64,000 nt of DNA from contig NC_090443.1 of the NCBI RefSeq assembly GCF_031143425.1, positions 1,056,159,554-1,056,223,553 on the forward strand, given 5' to 3'. The notes under the pieces were generated by a model that saw only the letters and a program-made list of their open reading frames with translations, searched no databases and had not been told where the DNA came from. This document shows positions 45,703-57,359 of this stretch, piece after piece. How positions within the stretch are numbered: the stretch's first letter is position 1; the number at the start of each line of letters is the position of its first letter. The stretch is from Pleurodeles waltl. Taxonomy: Eukaryota > Chordata > Amphibia > Caudata > Salamandridae. A program made the position numbers and the translations under genes.

Positions 45703-48230
45703 CTCAATCAATCAATCAATATTTGTAAATCGCAGCTACTCACCTGGGTGGGTCTCAAGGCACTGGGGGGAGGGAAATGGCCTCATCTGAAGAGCCACGT
45801 CTTGAGGTTCTTCCTGAAGATGGTGAGCAACGGGCTTTGTCTGAGGTGCAGGGGGTGATTGTTCAAGCTCTATGCTGCAGTGTAGGTGAAAGATCGTCCT
45901 CCAGCGGTGGTTTTGCAGATGCAAGGGACGGTGGCCAGGACCATCTGGGTGGAGCGGAGGGATCTGGCGGGGTGTTGAAGGAGACACAGTGGTTCCACGA
46001 TGGTTCAGATAGGCTGGTCCTGCGTTGTGTACGGCCTTGTATGTGTGGGTGAGAAGCTTGAAGGTGATTCGATTCTCGATCGGTAGCCAGTGGAGGGCCA
46101 TCAGGTGTTGGGAGATGTGTTCTCGGTGAGGGAGGGCCAGAATGAGTCTGGCGGCGGTGTTCTGGATGAGTTGAAGTTTTTTGATGTTCCTAGTTGAAGT
46201 GCTGGCGTAGAGGGCGTTGCCGTAGTCTAGCTTGCTAGTGACTAAGGCGTGGGTGACTGTCCTGCGAGTCTGCTGGGATCCATCTGAAGATCTTACAAAG
46301 TTTGTGGAGTGTGTGCCAGCAGGAGGAGGCAACAGAGTTTACCTGGAATGTCATTGATAAGGAGGAGTCGAGGATGATTCCTAAGTTGCGGGCATGCTCA
46401 GTCGGTGAAGGTGGGGCGCTGAGGGATGTGGGCCACCAGGAGTTGTCCCAAGCTGAGGTGGCATTTCTGAAGATGATGAGCTCAGTCTTGTCGGAGTTGA
46501 GCTTGAGGCAGCTTTCTCTCATCCAAGTGGTGACGGCTTCCATTCCTGAGTGGAAATTCCTTTTGGTCGGGTCTTCAGTCAGGGAAATGATGAGCTGTGT
46601 GTCGCCGACATATGACACAATGTTCACACCATGGTTTCTAGCGATGGCAGCAAGAGGGGCCATGTATACGCTGAACAGTGTGGGACACAGTGAGGATCCT
46701 TGGGGGACTCCGCAGATGACCCCTGTGGGTCTGGAAGTGTAGGGTGGGAGTCTGACTCTCCGCATCCTCCCGGAGAGGAAGGAGTGGATCCATTCCAGGG
46801 CTCTTCCACGGATTCCTATGTTGTGGAGTCTGGTACGCAGAGTGCTGTGGGAGACTGTGTTGAATGCTGCTGAGAGGTCGAGGAGTATGAGTGCTGCAAT
46901 GTGCAGGATTTTTGGGGAGGAATCTGTCGTAGAAGTCCTGGATCTTGAGGTGGAAAAGGAGGTGAGTTTGTCACAGAGGTCCTGTGACGGGTGGGATGCT
47001 GGTGGCTTCGGGGGGGCTCTGTGAACTCTTGATGACTGAGAAGAGTTCCTTAGTGTTGTGTGTGGAGGAGTTGATGCGCTCCCAGAGTGCGTCCTTCCTT
47101 GCGTTCTTGATTTTTCGTCGGTGGGCGGCAGTTGCAGCTCTGAATGATGCAAGGTCTTCGCTGGTTTGGCGGTTCCTCCATTTTTTCTTCAAACGTCTGC
47201 GGGTACGCTTTCATTCTTAGAGTTCGGTGGTGAACCAGCTGGTTTTTATAGGTACGCGTTTGGCCATTTGTCAAACGGAGAGGGGCTAGAGTGTCGGCGC
47301 ATTCAAGATCCATGCATTGAGATTGCACGCTGCTGTGTTGGTGTCATGAGAGGGAGGAGGGAGGGATTTGGCACACAATGAGGTGAGTTGCTCGTTGGTG
47401 ATTTAGTTCCATTTCCTGTGAGGGGTCCTGGGGGTGCGGCTGCTGGGTGCGGTGATTGTGAAGTGTATGCAGAGGTGGTCGGTCCAGTCTGGGGTGGAGA
47501 TGGTCTCGATGGTGATCCGGTTGCTTGAGGTGAAGATGGGGCCCAGTGTGTGTCCTGCGATGTGTGTGGGTGCGGAGACCAGCTGTCTGAGGCCGAGGGT
47601 GGCAAGGTTGTCGAGTAGAGTGGTGGTGTTTGGGTCGGTGCAGTCCTCAAGGTGGAAATTCAGGTCGCCCAGGAGGAGTTAGTCGACTGACGCCAGGGCC
47701 TGGGCAGTAGCGATGTCGATGACATTGTCTATGAAAGCTGGCTGGGCGGGGGGGCCTGTACACCAGGGTGCCGGGGATGGAGGAGTTGTGGTTGGAGTGG
47801 ACCAGGAAGTGAAGGTGTTCCATGGTGGTGCACTGTTCTTCTGGGACGGCCATGACACGTAGCGAGGACTTGTGTACGATGGCGAGTCCACCGGGTGGGA
47901 GGGCCGGCCCCTCCTTAGGATGCTGTAACCGTTGGGAACGGCGATGGCAATGTCTGGACCCAAGGTGTGGTTGGTCCAGGTCTTGGTAAGGAAGGCGATG
48001 TCTGGTCGAGCGGTGTCGATCAAATCCCAGAGTTCGGTGGCGTGTTTGTGGAGGGAGCGGATGTTCAGGAGCAGGCAGTTGATGGGGTTGTGGAGGTTGT
48101 TGGTATCTCTGTGTGGAGAGTACCTTCGCTTGTTGAGGCCTGCGCTGAAGTTGCAGTTCCTGCAGGGGAAAGGTCAGTGGGTGTCCTTGGGGAGATGATG
48201 CAGCAGTTGCTGAGACATGAGAGAATTTAG
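45703..48230 (-). pseudogene. L2-like LINE, near full-length ORF2, broken
   Basis: The 3' end is the ATTGATTGATTGA tail at 45703-45720, a short simple repeat typical of L2/CR1-type LINEs. The RT frame 47152-46235 has LLDLSAAFNTVSH, GVPQGSSLCPTLFSVYMAPL and LKLNSDKTE; the catalytic YADD reads YVGD, so RT would be inactive. The endonuclease region (48023-47647) has the PDIAFLTKTW start and a LVYRPPRP segment. Frames are shifted between the endonuclease and RT (47.65-47.15 kb). It lies in the GST upstream intron in the same orientation as the gene and is related to the LINE at 57.35 kb. Confidence 0.85.
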
Positions 48231-49439
48231 AGAAAAAGGCAGAAAAAGCAAGAGTGAAAGAGCGACAGAGAGAAAGAAATACTTACTTGTGATGGCCACT
48301 AGACCATCACGGATGAGGCGAGGGGACGAGCCTGCGGGTGGAGGAGGGCCTCAAACTGAGAGTCAGGAGACTCTCAGGTCGTCCCAGCAAAGGCAGAGGC
48401 AGCAGCAGCCAGAGGAGCAGGGGAGGGCAGCAGATGCTGACCAGGAGGTCAGTGCAGTTGCCAAACGCAGAGAAACTCATATACATACACTCTCCCATGT
48501 ATGCAGAGCAGCAAACATACAGCTACCTAGCCAAAGAGATCAATAGAAATGCAGGAATCTGTGTACACACACCAACAAGCATAAGGTAATCATACAATTA
48601 GACCCGTAGACACACAGACACTACAGTACACAGACCTACAGACATCTGTGTAGAAAGCCCAACAAGCATACTGGTACCCATACACTGTGAGAACATACAT
48701 GCAGGTACCTATGTACCTGGACATACAGACTTTCAGGCCATCAACACTGCCCTCCACACATACTCTTCATACACTGACCAACAGTCTATCCCATGTATTC
48801 AGACCTAAAGATTTATAGGCACAGAATTAACTACAACCACTGATGGACACACACAAAACACATAGAAACATTCATGTGTGTAGCAACGTAGAAAGGTTCA
48901 CATACACACCTCAAACAGACACGCACACACAATTCATCAGCAGCACAGTCAAAAACAAACATGGCACCCATGTACACAGACCAACAAGCTTACAGATGCC
49001 ATTACAAACAGACCATCAGCCACACATGTACAAGAAAATAAGCCAGCCGACATGCAGATACGCGTATACACAAACCAATGGACATACGCGAATCCATGCG
49101 CAATGGCCAACATAACACAGTCTCCCATGAACATGTACAAATAGACGTACAGGTGCCCATGCACACCACTTCTCATTCACTGATCAACAGTCCTAAACTT
49201 GCATAGAGCCCTAAAGACTGACACAAGCATATTTAAATGCACACACAAAAGACATACGGATAACATAATACAAACACACAAGCAGTCCCAGACATAACAA
49301 TCAACCACAGACATTCAAGTGCACATGGAACAAAAAATGGATGGACCAATAAACCAGTTTATGAAAGCACTGATCAAAGGACAGCGAGAAAGGCAAATGG
49401 GTGAATTGATGGATGCATAGTTAGCGCAGAAGAGATCCA
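48231..49439. repeat. CA/ACAGAC-rich low-complexity stretch
   Basis: Degenerate acacacagac, catacag and ccaacaagcat words recur across 48480-49330, with no stable period seen. No coding signal is present. It is flanked by the LINE 5' end and a MITE. Confidence 0.6.
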
Positions 49440-49841
49440 GGGCCACATGTACAAACAAAAACCTTTGCAATTTCCAAATTGTGATTCAATGCGAATGGCA
49501 AATAGGAAATGGCAATTCGGTATGTACGTACAATGTGAGTCCACAAATAGCGAGTCAGTAACAAGTCACGTCACAATTTTAGAAATCGCAGATAGCTATT
49601 ACCAAATTGCGAATCACATTCCAAATTGTGACACCCTTGAACATAAGGTTTGCGGGTCGCAATTACCGATTCTGTATTTGTGACTTGCAAATACCGGTCT
49701 CTAAAAATACCTCTTCGCAAAAGTGTTGCATCGTTATATTGGCTAACGAAAGGCGTTCGTACATGCCAAAGCACCACTTTTTCAGTCGCAAATACGTTTG
49801 CAAGCTATTTGTGAGTCACAAACCATTCATACATCTAGCCC
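49440..49841. mobile_element. MITE, GGGCCAGATGTA family, diverged (402 bp)
   Basis: The left end gggccacatgtacaaacaaa and the right end ttcatacatctagccc are inverted relatives of the copies at 14.5 and 15.7 kb. Interior words such as aaattgcgaatc and gcgagtc match the family. The target triplets differ (CCA/TTA), so the insertion is old or the ends have mutated. Confidence 0.7.
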
Positions 49842-50426
49842 TTAGGCTTAATTTCTCCTTAATCTTTAGCCCTTCTGCAGAGGAAATCACAAGTGAGGTG
49901 TAGAGTGCAGTGGGGCATTGATTCTCATTTCATCCTTTGCCTCCCTTTGGAAGAATTAGTTCCAGAGGATGGTGGCCGATTCCAATCTTCACGCCCAAGT
50001 TATCACTGCAAATATTGGAAGAAGCCCAATTGGTAACAACGCAAGGTGTTCTGCATGCCAATTCAACTTTGGAATCTGTGGGGAAAAACACACCTACAGC
50101 ACTGCAGTTCATTCACTCCAGTGATCTCTTTTTATGAAAAACAAATGACATATCAGTGCAGTCCCTTCAAGCATGATCACTTGAGGAAGTTTCATTTCTA
50201 CTGGAAAATCATACATTTGATATTTGTGATGTTGATAATTTGGCTTATTTGTGCTTTTGTGCATTCAGAAGATGTAAAATATTCCCATGTTGACATTTGG
50301 CAACAATGACAATAACAAGAAACTTTCAAAAGTTTGAATTTTATGGAGTCTGCTTGCTTCTCAGACATTTCAGTTTCGGCAGTTAGATTTTTCTGCAGAC
50401 ATTAAAGCCATTCCTGGATGCCAGCC
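49842..50426. other. Unassigned stretch
   Basis: No gene, repeat boundary or domain recognised. Confidence 0.5.
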
Positions 50427-51247
50427 GTGCGTCATATTTAAGCTATGACGCTAGCCGGCGGTAAGGCCCAGTTAGCGTCAAAATTATTGACTCTAACCGG
50501 TTGGGGGAGGTGTAGGGTAAACAGGAGGTTGTGCGTGAAAGAATGGCGCTTGTCAGGTAAGAGTAAAAAAAAATGACTCTAACATGATTAGCGTCATTAT
50601 TCCCATGCACAACCCCCATGGATATGACTCCTGTCTAAGTAAAGACAGAAGTCATGTCCGCCAGCCCAATGGCCATGCCCAGGGGAGTCCCCTGGGCATG
50701 GCCATTGGGCACAGTGCCATGTAGGGGGGCCCAAGTTAGGCCCCCCCATTGGCACTTTGCAAAACAAATAAAAAAACTTACCTGGACTTACCTGGGATGG
50801 GTCCCCCCATCCTTAGGTGTCCTCCAGGTGTGGGTGCGGGTGGGTGGGGGTGTCCCTGGGGGCAGGGAAGGGCACCTGTGGGCTCTTTCCAAGGTCTCTG
50901 ACCATAGAAAAACGCCCACAGGTCCACTAACGCCTGCCCTGACCCAGGCGTTAAATAATGGTGCTAAGAAGGCTTAGCGCCATTATTTAAGGCCCTCCTC
51001 CTCCCATGCATGATTTTTGCATGGGAGGATAAATAAGGCACTAGGGCCCTTTGAGTCATTTTTTGCCCGGGAACACCTACCTTGCATCTCATTGGCGCAA
51101 GGTAGTTTTCCGCAGGCAAAAAATGACTTTAACTCCAATATTTTGGCACTAGACATATCTATCATCAAAATATAAATATGGAGTTCAGTTTGCGCCAGAT
51201 TTGCGTAAAAAAAAACGCAAATCCGGCACAGAGTATAAATATGCCCC
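50427..51247. mobile_element. Foldback MITE ending gcatattta/taaatatgccc (~0.82 kb)
   Basis: The right end ...gagtataaatatgcccc (to 51247) pairs loosely with the left tgcgtcatatttaagc (~50430). The interior carries strong palindromes: a perfect 23-bp inverted repeat with a 1-base spacer at 50664-50710, a taaataatggtgctaag/cttagcgccattattta pair around 50944-50984, and tcctcccatgca/tgcatgggagga around 50997-51028. It resembles the other serial-hairpin elements in architecture but not in ends. The left boundary is approximate. Confidence 0.6.
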
Positions 51248-51353
51248 TAAGGCTCTCACACACAACTCATTTTAATGCGATAGGGACTTTTTAACCTTAT
51301 ATCGTTATGTACGGTGGCGGGGGGCCAGCCTGCGCACTGACTGCTGTAACTCA

Positions 51354-51587
51354 GGTCCTGATTTAGATTTCGGATAGCCCATGCGCCAAACTATAAATCC
51401 GAAATACAGAATTGCTAATTGTGATTCACAAATCTTATGTTCGAGGGTGTCGCAATTGAGATGCAGTTGCAATTTTGGTAATAGCTATTTGCGATTTCTA
51501 AAATTGCTAAACATTTTGTTATATCCTACGGGATTTATATTTCGGCGGACGGGCTAGCTGTCATCCGCCGAGATCTAAATAAGGGCC
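51354..51587. mobile_element. MITE, 234 bp, TGATTTAGAT termini, TSD TCA
   Basis: Left ggtcctgatttagatttcgg; right, in reverse complement, ggcccttatttagatctcgg. TCA duplications lie at 51351-51353 and 51588-51590. The interior is AT-rich with aattgc foldbacks. The truncated copy at 28915 belongs to the same family. Confidence 0.85.
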
Positions 51588-51687
51588 TCAGCCTACTTTG
51601 TTTTGCAGCCAATGTGACAAACTTCAACAATTACAAATATGTATATCGGGCTGGAGTGTGGACACAGGTACACTAACTGTATCACTG

Positions 51688-51958
51688 ACAGAATATCAAA
51701 AACACAAATATCATGTGGATAAAATATTGTGCCCAAAATATCGAGGAACAAAATATCGAGAAGTTAAGTGCACATAAGCGAGTATAGATTTACCATTCGT
51801 AACTCCACATTTATCTACCTTGAAGATATATATATCATCCAGGTACATATTTGTGGAGTTAAGTATATTAAAAGTTTACTTACTTCCACAATATTTTTGT
51901 CCTCGATATTCATGACACAATAATTTTTCCCGCGATATTTGTTTTCTCAATATTCTGT
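51688..51958. repeat. Long-TIR foldback element, 271 bp
   Basis: The left ~80 bp beginning acagaatatcaaaaacacaa and the right ~80 bp in reverse complement beginning acagaatattgagaaaacaa are related throughout, including the ..tattgtg and aatatcgaggaca words. AT-rich, no ORF. Flanking duplication is not resolved. It is immediately adjacent to the solo LTR. Confidence 0.8.
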
Positions 51959-52188
51959 ATAAATACCCACTGTAGGAGGCTGGCCTGGTTTGTAGTGGGT
52001 ACCAGAGGTACTTACACCTTATACCAGGTCCAGTTATCCCTTATTAGTGAAATGTGGTCAGTGTCTAGAAGTCAGGCTGTCTAGGGGTAGCTGTATCTAA
52101 GCAGCCAAGGCTTATCTAGGAGACATGCAAAGCGCATGCAATACCAGTTTAGTCACACAGTGCTCACACAGATGAAAGAAAATACTTA

Positions 52189-52773
52189 GAGGGTCATTCT
52201 GACCCTGGCGGCCGGTGGCCGCCAGGGCCACCGACCACGGGAGCACCGCCAACAGGCTGGCGGTGCTCCAACGAGCATTCTGACCGCGGCGGTTCAGCCG
52301 CGGTCAGAAGCGGAAAGTCAGCGGTCTCCCGCTGACTTTCCGCTGCTCGTTTGAATCCTCCATGGCTGCGGAGCGCGCTCCGCAGCCATGAGGATTCTGA
52401 CCCCCCCTACCGCCATCCTGTTCATGGCGGGAAAGCCAATGGCATGGGCACGGCAGGGGCCCCCGTAAGAGGGCCCCGCAAAGTATTTCAGTGTCTGCCT
52501 TGCAGACACTGAAATACGCGACGGGTGCCACTGCACCCGTCGCACCTTCCCACTCCGCCGGCTCGATTACGAGCCGGCATCCTCGTGGGAAGGTCGTTTT
52601 CCCCTGGGCTGGCGGGCGGTTTTTCAGCAACCGCCCGCCAGCCCAGGGGAAAACTCGTAATACCCGCCGCGGTCTTTTGACCGTGGCGCGGTATTTTGAC
52701 CGCGGCGCGGTATTTTGGAGGGCGGCATCCTGGCGGGCGGCCTCCGCCGCCCGCCAGGGTCATAATGAGGCCC
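52189..52773. mobile_element. Serial-hairpin MITE, 585 bp, TSD TTA
   Basis: Ends gagggtcattctgaccctggcgg and, reversed, gggcctcattatgaccctggcgg; TTA at 52186-52188 and 52774-52776. The interior is consecutive hairpins: agcggaaagtcagcgg pairs near 52310-52345, a perfect 30-bp palindrome at 52361-52390, 16-bp arms at ~52472-52506, and 25-bp arms around the ttttcccctgggctggcggg segment (52598-52655). It is inserted in the LTR, whose sequence resumes exactly. Confidence 0.95.
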
Positions 52774-52840
52774 TTAGTGTTACAAAAATAAAGGTACTTT
52801 ATTTTTAGTGACACAATGCCAAAAATACCTTAGAGACTAT

Positions 52841-53458
52841 GGCCCAGATGTATCAAAGGATTTGGCATTCGCAAACGGTGCGAATTCCAAATTCCACCGT
52901 TTGCGAATGCAAAATCGCCTTTCATGATTTATGAAAGGAATTCGCAGTGCAATTTTAAGGAATCGCAAAAATAGTGATTCCTTAAAAATGCGACTCCGAT
53001 TAGGAATAGGTAATCGCAAATAGGGAATACCTGTTTGCGATTACCTATTCACATATATCATGCATTTCCTAAATGCGAATTTGGCATTTAGGAAATGCAA
53101 TTACCACAAACTCAAGTTTGGTGGTAAGCATGTGCAATTTTTAAAAATGCATTACAAATGCATTTTTTTAAATTTCATGTAGCACACACATGCCCTTTGG
53201 GCATGTGCGTGATTTACATGTCCACAAATATTTTTTTGGGGTGCATCAAAGGGGGCCTTAGGCCCCCAGCACCCTGGGGTAATGCAAAACCATTCTCACC
53301 TATGGTCCTACGGGCCCATAGGGATGAATGGAGTCCCATTCCCTAATTGCGATTCGGTAATAGCAATTGCGAATTTTAAGAAATAGATATTACCGAATCG
53401 CAATTTTCATACATCGCTATTTAGGAAATGCAAACCGGGATGATGATAAATCTGGCCC
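52841..53458. mobile_element. MITE related to the GGGCCAGATG family, 618 bp
   Basis: Left ggcccagatgtatcaaagga, right gatgataaatctggccc. Flanking triplets are TAT (52838-52840) and TAA (53459-53461), one mismatch. The interior is rich in cgaatttggcattt / aaatgccaaattcg inverted words. It is nested in the solo LTR only 68 bp from the previous MITE. Confidence 0.8.
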
Positions 53459-55905
53459 TAAACTCCCTTAGGAGGTAAGTAATATACACACTATATACAC
53501 TAGTGTCCAAAAACAGGTAAGTAAATAGTGAAAATCACAATAGGTTGCAATGGGCCTGGGGTAACACAAACCATATACTAAAATAGTGGAATGCGAATGT
53601 CGGTTTCCCACCTAGGAAAGTGTAGTGTGTAGAGGGGCCCTTGGAGTGTAAGGAAACACCAAAGGTAAGTAATAGAACCCACCGCAGAGCCCAGGAAAAC
53701 AGGAGTAAATCACAGTAAGTTTCCTAGAACACACAAGATGTTGTGATAGAAGATTATGCAAGAACCAGAAGAGACTGCAAGACACCAATGATGGATTCCT
53801 GGACCTGAAGACCTGTGGAAGAAGGGGACCAAGTCCAAGAATCACTGAAGTCCAGGGAGAACAGGCGCCCCTGCTAACCCGGATGAAGGTGCAAAAGTGG
53901 AACCACCAGTGAGAAGACAAAGTCAGTTATGCACCCAAGAAGGTGGATGCAGTTTCCTGGTTGGTGCAGACGATGTACCACACCGGATGGATGATTGCAG
54001 TCTGGTTTGCATTGCTGGATTCTGCCAACAAGCCTTGGCACACGCAGAGCTCGCAGTTAGTGGAAAATGGCGCACCCCGGGACCAGGAGGGACCTGGTGG
54101 CCTCTACCCAGAAGGGCGAGACAGAGGGGCCTCTCAGCAACTCAGAGACCCTCAGAGGACCAGGCAACGTGCACAGGAGTCCCACAGCACGGGGACAAAG
54201 AAGGTGCAAATGGAGGCCCACACAGCATGACACAAAGGGATCCCATGCTGCCGGATAACCACTCAGGAAGCAGTGCGTCCCAGGATGGAGTGCTGGGGGT
54301 CTAACTGTGCTGTGCACGAATAACTTTGTGGAAGGTCACCCACAAGCCTTGGCAACTGCAAGTCACGCGGTGCAGGGGGGTACTGTCTTGCATGGGAAGG
54401 TAAGCCCTTACCTCCAACAAAGTTGGACAGCTGGACCTTTGGACTGTCAGGGTCACTTTAGGCTACCACCTGTGTTGCTGGATCCATGCTCGTCGTCAGG
54501 AGATGGGTCCCACGCCACCGGTCGTCACTGCAGAAGGGTGCCTGCTGAAGCAGGGAAGTGACTCCGTCACTCCATGGGAGATTCCTTTGATTCTTCTGGT
54601 GCAGGAGGAAGACAGGCAGTCCTTGGAGGATGCACAACCTGGGAACAGTTGCAGTTGCTGGCAGGAGCTGAAGATACAATGTTGCAGAAGTTGTCTTTGC
54701 TTCTTTGTTGCAGTTTGTAGATTTCCTGGAGTGTTCAGCTGCGGTTCCGTCAGTAGAAGACTGGCCACTCAGATGCTCCTAGAGTTCTCTGCCCATCCTG
54801 AAAACAAGATGGCAGAACCCAGGTACCCTCTGGAGGAGCTCTGAGCACCACCCCTGGGGTGGTGATGGACAGGGGAGTGGTCACTCCCCTTTCCTTTGTC
54901 CAGTTTCGCGCCAGAGCAGGGACTGGAGGGCCCTGAACTAGTGTAGACTGAATTATGCACAGAGGGCACCATCTGTGCCCTTCAAAGCATTTCCAGAGGC
55001 TCTGGGAGGCTAACCCTCCCATGCCTGTAACACCTCTTTCCGAAGGGAGAGGATGTAATACCCCGTTCCCAAAAGAAATCCTTTGTTCTGCCTTCCTGGG
55101 ACTCAACTGCTCAAGCAACAGGAGGGCAGAAACCTCTCTGTGAGGTGGCAGCAGCTGGGGCTGCCTGGTAAACCTCAGAAGGGTGGTATGGCAGTACTGG
55201 GGTCCACTGTCGAGCCCCAGGAGTGCATGGAATTGTGCATCCAATACCAGAATCATTATTGGGGTACAATTATTTATTGTTAGACACCTTACATGGCCAT
55301 ATTCAGAGTTACAATTGTGAAGCTGGACATAGGTATTGACCTATGTCCAGTGCACGTGTAAAATGGCGTCCCCACACTCACGAAGTATGAAAAAATGGTA
55401 CTGGACGACGTGGGGGCACCTCTGCTAGTGAAGGGGTGCCCTCACACACAGATACTCTGCGCCCTGCCCTCAGGGCTGAATGGCCTACTATAGGGGTAAC
55501 TTATAAGTGATCTGGTGCAGTGATAATGGCTGTGAAAGGCTGCATACACCTTTTCAAGCAGTCTGCAATGGCAGTCCTGCAGAAGCCTTTGCAGGGGCTC
55601 CCTATGGGTGGCAAAAGTAATGCTGCAGCCCATAGTGATCCCCTGCAACCCCAATGCCCTGGGTACTTAAGCACCATATATTAGGGACTTATAAGGGGGC
55701 ACCAGTATGCCAATTTGGGATGACATACTGGGTTACCAGTATGTAGTGACAAATTTGGGAAAAGAGAGAGCATAAGCACTGGGGTCCTGGTTAGCAGGGT
55801 CCCAGTGACACAGTCAAGCATACTGACGAACAGTCAAACACACTGAAAAAAAGGCCAAAACATGGGGGTAACCATGCTAGAAAGAGGTTTCCTTCTCACA
55901 CCCAC

Positions 55906-56545
55906 TAACTGTGTCTTGGCAGCCAAAGTCTGCCCTGGCTGTCTGTCAAAAATTATGTGTGGTTTAATTTTTGTAGTATAATTGTCCTGGAAATAGTTGT
56001 ATTAATTCTGCACGTCTAAAGATAACACAACTATGGGTCCCATTAATTCTGGATACCCTCAGTGGGTGGAATGTTTTTATAGCCTTATAGCCCTTCTGCC
56101 TCAGGCTATACTGGTTGTGAAGGTTCCTCTACCTTGTTCCAGGCCCTTGCCTCTGACTTGGCCTATAACTAGGGCTCACGGCCTTTAACAACTGGTATAC
56201 CCTCAGCAGCGGGCTATTGTTTTTTTTAATGTCTTTTTTGCCTCTTCCTATAATTTATCATTAATTTTCTCATTGAGGTATGCGCTAGGGGAACCATTAA
56301 ACATGACAGTTTGTGGTAGAAATAATTTAGGTTCACAGCATTGGTGTATGTTTTGTGGCCTGTATTAACCTCTTAAAAAAATAAATTTGTTCATGTAAGA
56401 CAAAGAGAAGTTTCCATGGGCGTATCATGTCAGCACCTTAATTAAAATATAGGTGGTCCCAAACTGTAGATTTATCTGTATTGCAGTGTTATATTAATCA
56501 TGCAGTCATCATGGAACTTTAACAGTGTAGTTGGGGCTTACTGAT
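55906..56545. other. Unassigned stretch
   Basis: Mixed AT-rich DNA without recognised coding frame or element ends. Confidence 0.5.
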
Positions 56546-56547
56546 TT

Positions 56548-57090
56548 TAATTGTATTCATATAGCGCTTACTACCCTTAACGAGGCGTCAAAGCCCTTTT
56601 TGGCGAGTAGCACGCTACTCCGGAACCCAAGATGAATTAGTGGTGGATTAGTATAGGGAAATATGAGTACATAAGTAGTATTATTATGAGTTAATTTGAG
56701 CGGAGGGAATGTGAGTTTGTTAATTGGATTGACTGGAGTAATGGAGGGATAGAGGAGGGAAGAATCCAGAAGTGTTAATTGGGAGTTTACAGTTATAGGA
56801 TGGGGCTTGGGATGAGTAACGGAGAGATGGAGGAGGGAGATCATAGAAGCAGGAGGGGTTTTGGATGAGTAAAAGGTGAGATAAATGAGGGAGAATTTAG
56901 TAGGGTTGTTTGGGAGATCACAGTAGTAAATTGAGGTTTGGGGGTGAGCCAGGAGCGGTAGAGGAGGGAAGAATTTACGCAGGGTTATTTTGGAGATCAA
57001 AGTAGTAGAATGGGTTTGGGATGAGTCAGAGTGGGGATGGAGGATAGAATGATAGAGACAAAGGGTGATGGGGAGACAGAGTAAAGCTTA
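56548..57090 (-). repeat. LINE/SINE 3' end and purine-rich tandem DNA
   Basis: 56548-56625 on minus ends ...AGCGCTATATGAATACAATTAAAA, a 3'-end form shared by several vertebrate SINEs and LINEs. 56640-57090 is a degenerate gggagatcacagtagtaa... / gagatggaggagggaga repeat of roughly 65 bp. The 147-codon minus frame over it is Pro/Ser/Leu-rich with no domain and is likely spurious. Confidence 0.5.
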
Positions 57091-57359
57091 CAAGAGAGTA
57101 CTTTTTTAAAAACAAATTTTATTTAATTATTTATTTGTAGAAATGTCTTTAATTTTATTTATTTGTATTTCTTTTTTCTCTAGTACAGTATGACTAGAGT
57201 AATAGATAGATATGTAAATACACAGTAACTGAGTATATGTGCAAGGAATATAATAATGGGTATAATAATATGAGAAGAAAAGTAGCATTGTATAAACACA
57301 GACTTTTAAAATTTGTAATATTTGATGTTAATTAATAAGTGTACTTTTCTAACATTAAT

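Larger units (their letters stand above)
51971..55900. mobile_element. Solo LTR, 3930 bp with two nested MITEs, TSD CCCAC
   Basis: Starts tgtaggaggctggcctgg and ends ggtttccttctcaca, flanked by CCCAC at 51966-51970 and 55901-55905. Without the MITEs at 52189-52773 and 52841-53458 the LTR is about 2.7 kb. It shares with the LTR at 58816-61960 an uninterrupted block around 54875-54920 (matching 60718-60765) including the gtttcgcgccagagcagg word, and with the LTR at 17037-18817 the region around 54000-54700. No gag or pol is attached. ORFs inside are not coding. Confidence 0.9.

Noticed and set aside
56557..57000. 147-codon minus-strand ORF
   Set aside because: Covers a degenerate purine-rich tandem repeat; no domain and low-complexity Pro/Ser/Leu composition.
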